A stretch of 64,000 nt of DNA from positions 1 through 64,000 of the forward strand of contig JAJRZW010000008.1 in assembly GCA_024275015.1 (NCBI GenBank), given 5' to 3'. Shown piece by piece: positions 27,556-34,393 of the stretch. The DNA comes from Deltaproteobacteria bacterium. Its GTDB lineage: Bacteria; Desulfobacterota; Desulfobulbia; Desulfobulbales; JAJRZW01. Numbering within the stretch: the stretch's first letter is position 1; each line of letters opens with the position of its first letter. The translations under genes were made by a program, and so were the position numbers. Under the pieces are notes generated by a model that had not been told where the DNA came from, ran no database searches, and worked only from the letters and a program-made list of their open reading frames with translations.

Positions 27556-30500
27556 TCAGACAGTCCGCTCATCAAGCATGCTCCGGAGCCGTCCGGAAAG
27601 CACCTCGATGATACCCAGGGCGATATCACTGTTTTCGGAGATCATATCCGAAAGGTCTTCCTGGCCGATGGACAGGCACCGGACATTACCTTCGGCGGTG
27701 GCCGTGGCCGAGCGTGGTTTGTTGTCAAGCAGAGCCATTTCCCCGAAACAGGCCGGAGAGTTCAGTTTCGCGATATCCCTTTTACTCCTGCTGATCCCGA
27801 CCGTACCTTCCAGAATTACATAAAGGGTCCTCTCCTTCAGGGAATCCTCGGCAAAGATGCAGGCGCCATCGCCGAATTCAACTTCGCGGGCACATCCGGC
27901 AATATGCAGCAGAAGGGGGCCGGAGAGTTCACTGAAAATATCCACGCCCTTGAGAAACATGACCTTTTCTATCGCTGATAACATTTTCCCCTCCTCAACA
28001 CCCTTTTCAGTTTCACGACCAGCGTCAGTCGGAGCTGCAGATGCAAAACGCTGCCGGTGCAGGGCAGCCGCTTCAGCCACTTCCGGGTATCTGCTGTCGA
28101 GCAGATTCGCAGACCCTTTCAGCCTCTTCTGCGCAACATGAAGAGTGGTCCCCTGAATAACCCGGTCGTCCATCCGCAGAAGTGTTTCAGCGATTTCGCC
28201 GCCATTAAAACCATACTCCTCCCTCCAGATCCGACTGATCATTGCCGGGCTGCCATCGAAAAGATTTATCAATCGCCCTTTTCCGGGCCAGCGCGCCGTT
28301 GCGTCGAGAAGTTCCATGGCATTCCCGTGATTTTTGCCGGACCGCAGATGGACATGGATATTAAAGATATCGTTTTGGACAAACACCAGTCCCAGGCAGC
28401 GGAACACAATTTCCTGCCGGTCCAGAAACAATCTTTCAACGATCTGTTCACAGGCTGCCGGCAGCACCCGATCCAGTAATACCATTTTCAGCAGGTACAA
28501 CCCCTGCACCTCCCGGTCTATCATGCTGAAGACAGTCTGCCGATGAAAGCGGAGAGATGGATGATCCCGCCTGATCCTTGACAACGCCCTGGCAATAATA
28601 GTCCGCAGATATGCCTCCTCAAGCGGGAATCTGCGGCACAGGAAATCAATACTTTCCGGAGAGGCCAGGGAGCGAAAGGCCAGATACAGATTTTTCCGGA
28701 CAGGATACGGCATCCCCTCGGTAAAAAGCGACTCCAGATAAGCTGCGGCTCCTCTGACCTGTCTGATCAGACGGGCGGCAGTTCGGCCAACCACGGGATC
28801 GAGCACGGCGGGAGCAAGATGTCTGAGCCGCCATATCTCCTCACCGGAAAGTGCTGCCGCCTCAAGGGCCGCCTTCCGGACTGCAGAGTCGCGATCAGTC
28901 AGAAGCACCTTCAGGATATCACGGCATTCCGCATTACCAGCCTCGGGAATAATACGGGCCGCCCGGATACGTTCTCCGGCATTCCCGCTCCGCGCGAGAT
29001 CGTTCAGGCACTGCAGGCCACGATCACTGAGGTCATCTGCAAAATACCTGAGCCAGGCAATGATCAGGTCATTACCCGGAGGCTCCCCGGCGTCATTCTT
29101 CAGGAAGAATACCTGGGCCCGATCAGGGTCAGAAGCACTCATTGTCCGGAAAATTCGCTGTCTCATTCGGGGGAAATCTTCCACCCTGGCCACCAGTAGA
29201 TCAAAAAACTCCGGAGAGGCAAGATCCTCAACCAGTCGAAGCACCAGCGTCAACAAAGCATCATCCCGGGTTTTCTCAAGAAGCAGACGACAGTAGCCGG
29301 GGTTCTTCTCCGGCACTATCTCGGAGAGAAGCTGCAAGGCATACAGGGCCTTTTTCGGTTCATCCGAGAAAAGCTCCCGCTCCAGAACCCTGATAGTCAT
29401 CCGGTCGGCGAATACTTCCGCCAGCTCTTCGGGCTCGAACCTCTTTACCTGCAGTGAGGCAAGAAGTGTCTGTAAGTATCCGTTTTTTAACGGCACTGCT
29501 GCCATGAGCCACAGCGCCGAGGTTATCATGAGTACGGTGATAAAGGGCCGGATATCGTCGGCGCCGGAGAAAACACCCAGGAGGATAAGCATCAAAGCCC
29601 CCATCCCGCCAGACAGGGGACGAATGATCCCGGTCATGAAAGTCCTGGCCCTGAACCTGATATTTTTCCCCAGCGGCAGTAAGGCAAGATCAAGAGCCGC
29701 ATTGTGAACAGTATAGCGAATCGCAGTGTCACCGAACTTAATGATCCCGGCCGCGATCACCCCGGGCGAGAACAATCCCAGCACACTACCGGCCAGTACC
29801 TCCAGCGGCATGATCACCGACGCGCCCCGCACTCCCAGTCTGGCCAGAAGGCGGCCGGAGAACAGTAATGCGTAGATAAGGGTTATGGTGTTGGAGATTC
29901 CGTAAAACAGTCCGAAAAACGAAGCCATCTGGTTCCCGCCACCATTAAATCTGGCCCGAACAATGATCTTGAAAATATAGTCGCAGAAGGTCGAACCAAT
30001 ACCGGTGAAGATAAAAAGGGCCGCAACCGCCATCAGGTAGCGATCCCCTTTCAGGTAGCTGAAAAAAGCGTCATCATTACCTTTGTTCTTCATTTGCTCC
30101 AGTGCCGCAGGTCTGGAAAATCGTGATAACCCGAGAATCATGATCATGGCCAGGATATAGAGCAGGGCTGTTACCGGCAGGAGGCCTTCGAGATCATATC
30201 TGAGTGTAAAAGCCCGGATTCCGAATCCGGCACAGGCACCACTCAAGATACCTCCCGCGCCGATCAGGCCGAACAGTCGTTTCCCCTGCCTGGTATCAAA
30301 CTGTTCCGTAATATAATTCCAGGACTGCATGGAAGCGGTCACGACCAGAACTTCACTCAGCACGTAAAAAATCACCGGGAAAATACTGTAATCCCGGAGA
30401 GAGACAAAATACGCCGCCAGAAAGATAAGGGCGTAGAGTCCATAGAAGATGAAAATCAGCTTGATCTGACTGACCCGCATGGCGAAACGGGTATACATCC

Positions 30501-30705
30501 AGGCGAAAGCAGAAAGGGAAAGCGCAGAGATCAGATACAGGCAGGGAAGCAGATCGATTTCCGGGCGGGCAAGCAGCAGTGTGTCTCTGGCAGCCCTTGC
30601 CACCAGAAGAGAAGCAGTTGTGGAAAAGAGCAGAGCCGAGGAAAAAGCAACCTTCCCGTACTCTCCTTTCCGGACCAGGAAAAATTTCTCAAGAAGTTTC
30701 GCCAT
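27556..30705 (-). CDS. nucleotide-translocase-like (NTT/MFS) protein with HEAT repeats and cyclic-nucleotide-binding domain
   Basis: The 1049-residue protein falls into three parts. Residues 1 to about 430 are a 12-helix transporter domain resembling the ATP/ADP translocase (NTT) fold (RAARDTLLLARPEIDLLPCLYL; QSWNYITEQFDTRQGKRLFG). About 450-890 are alpha-helical HEAT-like repeats with many leucines. The last 150 residues are a cNMP-binding fold (YVILEGTVGISRSKRDIAK, CFGEMALLDNKPRSATATA). Related proteins occur in several deep-branching bacteria with no known substrate. ATG 30705 was chosen because upstream codons are family A repeat; it lacks a clear ribosome-binding site. The plus-strand pldA ends 33 bp from its stop. 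Confidence 0.8.
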   Translation of the reverse strand: MAKLLEKFFLVRKGEYGKVAFSSALLFSTTASLLVARAARDTLLLARPEIDLLPCLYLISALSLSAFAWMYTRFAMRVSQIKLIFIFYGLYALIFLAAYFVSLRDYSIFPVIFYVLSEVLVVTASMQSWNYITEQFDTRQGKRLFGLIGAGGILSGACAGFGIRAFTLRYDLEGLLPVTALLYILAMIMILGLSRFSRPAALEQMKNKGNDDAFFSYLKGDRYLMAVAALFIFTGIGSTFCDYIFKIIVRARFNGGGNQMASFFGLFYGISNTITLIYALLFSGRLLARLGVRGASVIMPLEVLAGSVLGLFSPGVIAAGIIKFGDTAIRYTVHNAALDLALLPLGKNIRFRARTFMTGIIRPLSGGMGALMLILLGVFSGADDIRPFITVLMITSALWLMAAVPLKNGYLQTLLASLQVKRFEPEELAEVFADRMTIRVLERELFSDEPKKALYALQLLSEIVPEKNPGYCRLLLEKTRDDALLTLVLRLVEDLASPEFFDLLVARVEDFPRMRQRIFRTMSASDPDRAQVFFLKNDAGEPPGNDLIIAWLRYFADDLSDRGLQCLNDLARSGNAGERIRAARIIPEAGNAECRDILKVLLTDRDSAVRKAALEAAALSGEEIWRLRHLAPAVLDPVVGRTAARLIRQVRGAAAYLESLFTEGMPYPVRKNLYLAFRSLASPESIDFLCRRFPLEEAYLRTIIARALSRIRRDHPSLRFHRQTVFSMIDREVQGLYLLKMVLLDRVLPAACEQIVERLFLDRQEIVFRCLGLVFVQNDIFNIHVHLRSGKNHGNAMELLDATARWPGKGRLINLFDGSPAMISRIWREEYGFNGGEIAETLLRMDDRVIQGTTLHVAQKRLKGSANLLDSRYPEVAEAAALHRQRFASAAPTDAGRETEKGVEEGKMLSAIEKVMFLKGVDIFSELSGPLLLHIAGCAREVEFGDGACIFAEDSLKERTLYVILEGTVGISRSKRDIAKLNSPACFGEMALLDNKPRSATATAEGNVRCLSIGQEDLSDMISENSDIALGIIEVLSGRLRSMLDERTV

Positions 30706-30751
30706 GAAAAATTTATAATGGAATCTGTAACAGAACAGACGAAGGCCTTGC

Positions 30752-30903
30752 CAGGCTGTTGAAAAAGCCGTCCTGTTTTTTTCAACTCCCGGTTGGTCAA
30801 AACAAGTTCCGGCCAACCTTTCGATTTCAACGAGGTTTTCAACCCGGCAAAATAGGCGGCGCGGACATCAGCCGCGACCAGCCCGTTTTTCAGCGGGCTG
30901 CTA
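30752..30903 (+). repeat. family A multi-hairpin repeat, copy A5
   Basis: Full forward copy: GTTGAAAAAGCCGTCC..TTTTTTCAAC, GGTTGGTC..GGCCAACC, a degenerate third stem, GGCGGCGCGGACATCAGCCGC and CAGCCCGTTTTTCAGCGGGCTG. It lies just upstream of the NTT-like gene start. The following stretch to A6 (30904-31067) shows no gene. Confidence 0.88.
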
Positions 30904-31067
30904 TCGGGAACTGTCTCCGGACTCTGCCTCTTCTTCAAAAAACTTTGTAAACGCCAATTAGCCCCCATCTTATCATCACTCTTCTGAGCTGTCATTATCC
31001 CTCCGTCAAGCAACAGATAACGGAGGACAAAGATGCAAACATGAAATCACGGTCACGACATGGCCAT

Positions 31068-31222
31068 AACAGACTGTTGAAAAAGCCGTCCTGGCTTTTT
31101 CCACTCCCGGTTGGCCAAAACAAGTTCCGGCCAACCTTTCGATTTCACCGGGGTTTTCAACCCGGCAAAATCGGCGGCGCGGACATCAGCCGCGACCAGC
31201 CCGTTTTTCAGCGGGCTGCTAA
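31068..31222 (+). repeat. family A multi-hairpin repeat, copy A6
   Basis: This full forward copy is over 90% identical to A5 only 160 bp away, in the same orientation (TAACAGACTGTTGAAAAAGC ... CAGCGGGCTGCTAA). Two close direct copies could recombine. Confidence 0.9.
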
Positions 31223-31269
31223 TGGTGACCCCTGCCTGAAACAGTGAAGGTGGATCGATTTTGATGTTT

Positions 31270-31656
31270 TCAATGGTGACAGTTGCCGCTGCCGGTGCAT
31301 AACTGTCCCCGCGCAAACATGGATAATTTGCCGGCGATAAATGCCTCGATGGCAGAGTTTACGTCGGGGTAGCTGTTAAGGTCGGCAAAGTAGACATCCA
31401 TGCCGAATTGCTGCATCTTCTGGAATGGTCCCGGGCCCATGCCCGCGGCAATCATGGCGTTAACTCCCTGTTCGGCCAGCATGGCCACCGGTTTCATGCA
31501 GCCCCCGGCACCATGGGCGATGTTTGCCACCGTGCGGATGTTTACGGCTTGGTTGTTTTCAACGTCAAACAGGGTGAAAACCGGGCAGTGTCCGAAGTGG
31601 TCGGAACGATCGCCTTCTTCATTTTCAGATGGTATTGCCAGGGTAATTTTATTCAT
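31270..31656 (-). CDS. NifX/NifB-type Fe-Mo cofactor-binding-domain protein (orange-protein-like)
   Basis: The 128-residue protein has the dinitrogenase iron-molybdenum cofactor fold: RSDHFGHCPVFTLFD near residue 17-31, AHGAGGCMKP with a cysteine, and IAAGMGPGPFQKMQQFG. The C-terminus adds a Cys/His-rich tail (QLCTGSGNCHH) that could bind metal. Relatives bind metal-sulfur clusters, including the Mo-Cu orange protein (ORP) of sulfate reducers, which is also driven by sigma-54. ATG follows AAGGAGC. It is the last gene of the 31.3-34.0 kb minus-strand cassette. Confidence 0.85.
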   Translation of the reverse strand: MNKITLAIPSENEEGDRSDHFGHCPVFTLFDVENNQAVNIRTVANIAHGAGGCMKPVAMLAEQGVNAMIAAGMGPGPFQKMQQFGMDVYFADLNSYPDVNSAIEAFIAGKLSMFARGQLCTGSGNCHH

Positions 31657-31692
31657 TGTAATGCTCCTTGAAAATAATATTTATGTAGATGC

Positions 31693-31761
31693 TGACCGGA
31701 ACTTGTTTTGGCCAACCGGGAGTTGAAAAAGGCATGACGGCTTTTTCAACAGTCCGTTAAG
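31693..31761 (-). repeat. family A partial copy A7, fused into family B
   Basis: Only the H2 half-stem (GGAACTTGTTTTGGCCAACC) and the H1 hairpin (GTTGAAAAAGGC..GGCTTTTTCAAC) remain, ending CAGTCCGTTAAG. The next base begins the middle of a family B element, with TTAAG shared by both families at the join. Confidence 0.8.
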
Positions 31762-31870
31762 AAATCCCGCATGTTTGAGGTCATAGCCCGAGTTCTGGGT
31801 TTCAGCAGCCCGCCGTCCGGGGTCCGGAAATCGCCGTTTTCTCCCCGGAGCGGGGACTTACGAGACCATC
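31762..31870. repeat. family B partial copy B4 (right half)
   Basis: It starts at the internal AAATCCCGCATG and continues through GAGTTCTGGGTTTCAGCAGC to the terminal GGGGACTTACGAGACCATC. The left terminal half is missing and family A copy A7 sits in its place. Confidence 0.82.
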
Positions 31871-32135
31871 CTGCTTATCTCGCTGAAACTTTATTTATAT
31901 GTAGAACCATGCCCTCTGGGCGTTGTTCTTGCTTGCTTATCCTGCCGCCAGCCCAGGTGATCACCCGGTTCAGGTGTCTGACCATGTCGGCATCACAGAT
32001 GGCCTTAAAGGATATATCTTCCCCGTCTTGCCCAAGACGGCTCCGTATATCACGGATGCCGCGTCAGCAATGGCCGCGATAGTCTATTATGTCTTGAGTT
32101 TCATCCTTCATGTTTTAGCTTTTCACACTTCACAC
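31871..32135. other. gap between NifX-like and polyferredoxin genes, no gene recognised
   Basis: About 265 bp lie between repeat B4 and the stop codon of the polyferredoxin gene. A plus-strand frame is open here and continues antisense to the next gene, but it has no ribosome-binding site and no recognisable similarity. A short minus-strand frame (about 38 codons) is likewise unconvincing. It may be a decayed gene of the cassette. Confidence 0.4.
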
Positions 32136-32966
32136 TTATATCCTTATATCCGTCCCGATAAATTTACACTTAACCCTGGCGCATTCCAGGCAGCGCGTGC
32201 ATTGACTGTGGTCCGGAGTCTTCACCGGGTTAATTCCCTGGGGGCAGGCATCTTTACATCGGCCACAGTCTACACAGCCATCCTGGTCGATATTGACAAA
32301 TACCCCGGAAATCCTGTTGAACAGGCCTAAAAAGCCGCCAATTGGACAGAGCATCGTGCAGAAAGGGCGCTCGATGCAGACAGCAGCCGTCAGCACGATG
32401 GCAAGGATACTTGACGAGGCAATGGCCCATGCTCCCTCTGGGGTCTTGAAGAACAAGGGGATCCCCGCCGCCTGTTGCCAGAGACGATTGATGGTGCCGG
32501 GAGGGCAGATGTCGCAGAAGGCCATATGACGGCTATAATAAGGCAGCAAGATAACCATGCCGATAAATATCGGTAGTCTTAGATGCCCTGCCCAGCCGGG
32601 CAGTTTAAACTTTTTGACCGGGATCCTGGTCAGCAGATCCTGGAGAAAACCAAAGGGACAGAGCCAGCCGCAGCCCATGGTGCCGAAAAGAGCGCCAAAG
32701 AGGATGAGTACCGCAAAGCTAGCCAGGGCGGTGGAGGCAAGTTTGGAGTTAATACTGCCAAGCATACCCATGGATGCCATAATCGCGCCGCGTTCTATGA
32801 GGATAAGCGGACAGGCAAAGGTGGAGAGAGAGCAGTTGGAGCATTGCAGGTAGCCGCAGGGAATAAAGCGTAACAATGAGAAGACATAGGCGTTTGACAG
32901 GAGTAGTGCCAGGGTCTGTGCCGTCCGGCGGTTTTTGATGAATTGAAATATTTTTTCTTGCATCAT
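32136..32966 (-). CDS. NapH/NosR-like membrane polyferredoxin
   Basis: The 276-residue membrane protein has about four to five helices. Conserved cysteine motifs CGWLCPFGFLQDL and CTMLCPIGGFLGLF lie at helix ends, as in the NapH/NosR/CcoG group. The C-terminus holds two 4Fe-4S sites: CVDCGRCKDACPQGI and CTRCLECARVKC. It probably passes electrons from the quinone pool toward a partner. An extra N-terminal CGYLQCSNCSLSTFACP is a further possible metal site. ATG ATG at 32961-32966 lies 3 bp after the stop of the preceding small gene, so translation is coupled. Confidence 0.87.
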   Translation of the reverse strand: MMQEKIFQFIKNRRTAQTLALLLSNAYVFSLLRFIPCGYLQCSNCSLSTFACPLILIERGAIMASMGMLGSINSKLASTALASFAVLILFGALFGTMGCGWLCPFGFLQDLLTRIPVKKFKLPGWAGHLRLPIFIGMVILLPYYSRHMAFCDICPPGTINRLWQQAAGIPLFFKTPEGAWAIASSSILAIVLTAAVCIERPFCTMLCPIGGFLGLFNRISGVFVNIDQDGCVDCGRCKDACPQGINPVKTPDHSQCTRCLECARVKCKFIGTDIRI

Positions 32967-32969
32967 TAA

Positions 32970-33197
32970 TTACCGGCGGCGCGTCCATGCGCCGCTAACA
33001 GCCCGTTTTTTTAACTGACTGTCAGGTGTTGGCCCTGTGCGCCCATGTCGCATGGGAAAACGTCCGTTGCGCAGCATGGATTTCATGTCAAGGGCCGGGG
33101 GCCTGCGGCTGGTTTTTGGTTTGAGGGTGTATCCGAGTGTAAAAGAGGATATCGCCAGCAAAACTACCCAGAATAATTTGAATATCTTCTTGCTCAT
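32970..33197 (-). CDS. small single-pass membrane protein, C-terminus supplied by a repeat
   Basis: The product of about 75 residues has one N-terminal hydrophobic segment (IFKLFWVVLLAISSFTLGYT) after MSKK, then a basic tail. The last 15-18 codons (from about QLKKRAVSGAW) are encoded by family A copy A8, so the natural C-terminus has been replaced or extended. The stop lies 3 bp from the polyferredoxin start, which argues that it is translated in the operon. I do not recognise the family. Confidence 0.55.
   Translation of the reverse strand: MSKKIFKLFWVVLLAISSFTLGYTLKPKTSRRPPALDMKSMLRNGRFPMRHGRTGPTPDSQLKKRAVSGAWTRRR
32972..33029 (+). repeat. family A partial copy A8
   Basis: Only hairpins H4 and H5 are present (GGCGGCGCGTCCATGCGCCGC and CAGCCCGTTTTTTTAACTG). 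It overlaps the 3' end of the small membrane-protein gene, in antisense to it. Confidence 0.78.
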
Positions 33198-33204
33198 AAT
33201 AATT

Positions 33205-33274
33205 GATGGTCTCGTGACAAGTCCCGCGGAGGCGTCTTCGGTGATTTCCGGAAAAAGTGCCGGGCGGCGGGGTG
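33205..33274. repeat. family B partial copy B5 (left end)
   Basis: It begins with a near-consensus terminus GATGGTCTCGTGACAAGTCC and continues through GCGTCTTCGGTGATTTCCGG to GGGCGGCGGGGTG, then stops. The right half is absent. It lies 8 bp upstream of the small membrane-protein start, on the 5' side of that gene. Confidence 0.82.
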
Positions 33275-33343
33275 AAATTTCCGCCGGAGTGAAAATCAGG
33301 CAAAAAACGCATGAATTCAGATAAATACATACTCGGTTGCCAC

Positions 33344-33442
33344 TAACAGACTGTTGAAAAAGCCGTCCTGGTTTTTTCAACCCGGTGAAATCGGCGGCGC
33401 GTCCGTGCGCCGCGACCAGCCCGTTTTTCAACGGGCTGCTAA
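33344..33442 (+). repeat. family A copy A9 with H2/H3 deleted
   Basis: TAACAGACTGTTGAAAAAGC leads directly into CCCGGTGAAATCGGCGGCGC and ends CAACGGGCTGCTAA. H2 and the left arm of H3 are missing, giving a 99-bp form. Confidence 0.85.
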
Positions 33443-33495
33443 GCCGTCACGGATTCAGGTTACTGAAACCGTGAGTCCGCTTTTGTTTGAGATAC

Positions 33496-33951
33496 TTACA
33501 TGCTTTGCACTATGGCATGTTCCTCCTTGCCAACCTTGCCCATCATGGTCTTTACTGAACCGCTGAGGAATTTACTCATCATACCGGTGTTGAGTTTGGA
33601 GATTTTCACCTTGCCGTTCTCTTCGAAGATGCCAAATCGGCAGGGCATCATGGCGGCAAAATGCGGTTGGTCTTCTAGTACTTGTTTGGCGTACTCGGGT
33701 TTACATAATTCGATGATATGGACGCGGTTTTTGACATGCACACCTTTTTTGGCGGTCATGGCGTTGACATCGTGCTGGCCGGGAATTCCCCATTTTGAGT
33801 CTTTGATTGCCGCTTCGGCTCGCTTTACTGTTTCTTCAAAATCATATTCTGAATCAAAGGTCTGCACCATCTGGTTACGAAAAAACCAGATCATTACCAA
33901 GACCATAAAGGTTGCTCCGCCGAGGAAGCCTGCGCTTGCTGTTAGTACCAT
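33496..33951 (-). CDS. DUF302-domain protein with membrane anchor
   Basis: The product has 151 residues. The first 25 form a membrane anchor (SAGFLGGATFMVLVMIWFF). The rest is a DUF302 domain with DFEETVKRAEAAIKDSKWG, the HIIELCKPEYAKQVL stretch, and MMPCRFGIFEENGKVKISK. DUF302 proteins are soluble or tethered alpha/beta proteins of unknown activity, often linked to redox or metal handling. ATG 33951 follows AAGGAGAAATAAA. It is the first gene after a sigma-54 promoter at 34210-34226. Confidence 0.85.
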   Translation of the reverse strand: MVLTASAGFLGGATFMVLVMIWFFRNQMVQTFDSEYDFEETVKRAEAAIKDSKWGIPGQHDVNAMTAKKGVHVKNRVHIIELCKPEYAKQVLEDQPHFAAMMPCRFGIFEENGKVKISKLNTGMMSKFLSGSVKTMMGKVGKEEHAIVQSM

Positions 33952-33974
33952 TTTATTTCTCCTTGTTAATCGTT

Positions 33975-34156
33975 GTTGGCCTCGCAACAAGTCCCTGCGG
34001 AGGCGTCTTCGGTGGTTTCCGGAAAAAGCGCCTGGCGGCGGGATGGGTTAAGAAATCCCGCATGCTTGATGGCTTAGCCTGAGTTCGGGATTTCAGCATC
34101 CCGCCGTCCGGAAATTGCCGTTTCAGGCCTAAGCGGGGAATTATTGCGACTTCATC
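33975..34156. repeat. family B element, copy B6, in the leader of the DUF302 cassette
   Basis: This 182-bp copy has left end GTTGGCCTCGCAACAAGTCC and right end GGGGAATTATTGCGACTTCATC. The inner part is slightly shortened (CATCCCGCCGTCCGG). It lies between the sigma-54 promoter and the DUF302 ribosome-binding site, so it is transcribed as a folded 5' leader. Confidence 0.85.
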
Positions 34157-34209
34157 TTGGTTTGCCTGGTAAAAATATTCCGGGCTGTTCTTTTGTTAAT
34201 GGCTGCCAA

Positions 34210-34226
34210 AGCAACTTTGGTGCCAA
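34210..34226 (-). promoter_or_regulatory. sigma-54 (-24/-12) promoter
   Basis: The minus strand reads TTGGCACCAAAGTTGCT. The GG of the -24 element and GC of the -12 element are exactly 10 bp apart, matching the consensus TTGGCAC-N5-TTGCW at every strongly conserved position. It points toward the DUF302, small membrane, polyferredoxin and NifX-like genes. The activator gene transcribed in the opposite direction begins at 34394. Confidence 0.85.
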
Positions 34227-34248
34227 TGGTAACCGTAATGTCTTGGTG

Positions 34249-34373
34249 CTTGTTAACTTCCTGTAATGGCGTATAAACCGGACTTGTAGTTTTTTATGTG
34301 GATAAAGATATAAAGGCGCTTGGTTTGCAAAATGTTGCTATGGTGTTAATTATGTTAATTAACGGTTAACAAG
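34249..34373. promoter_or_regulatory. candidate activator-binding sites (inverted CTTGTTAAC pair)
   Basis: CTTGTTAAC at 34249-34257 and its exact reverse complement GTTAACAAG at 34365-34373 lie upstream of the sigma-54 promoter. TTAAT-rich sequence between them (34345-34362) includes GTTAATTATGTTAATTAAC. The distal site is about 140 bp from the -24 box, the usual distance for a sigma-54 enhancer. It also sits just before the activator gene, suggesting autoregulation. The site assignment is inferred. Confidence 0.4.
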
Positions 34374-34393
34374 TAGTTGGCGGGGTATATGTC

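Noticed and set aside
31923-32330. 135-codon plus-strand frame antisense to the polyferredoxin gene
   Set aside because: No ribosome-binding site and no recognisable motif; more than half overlaps a well-supported gene on the other strand.
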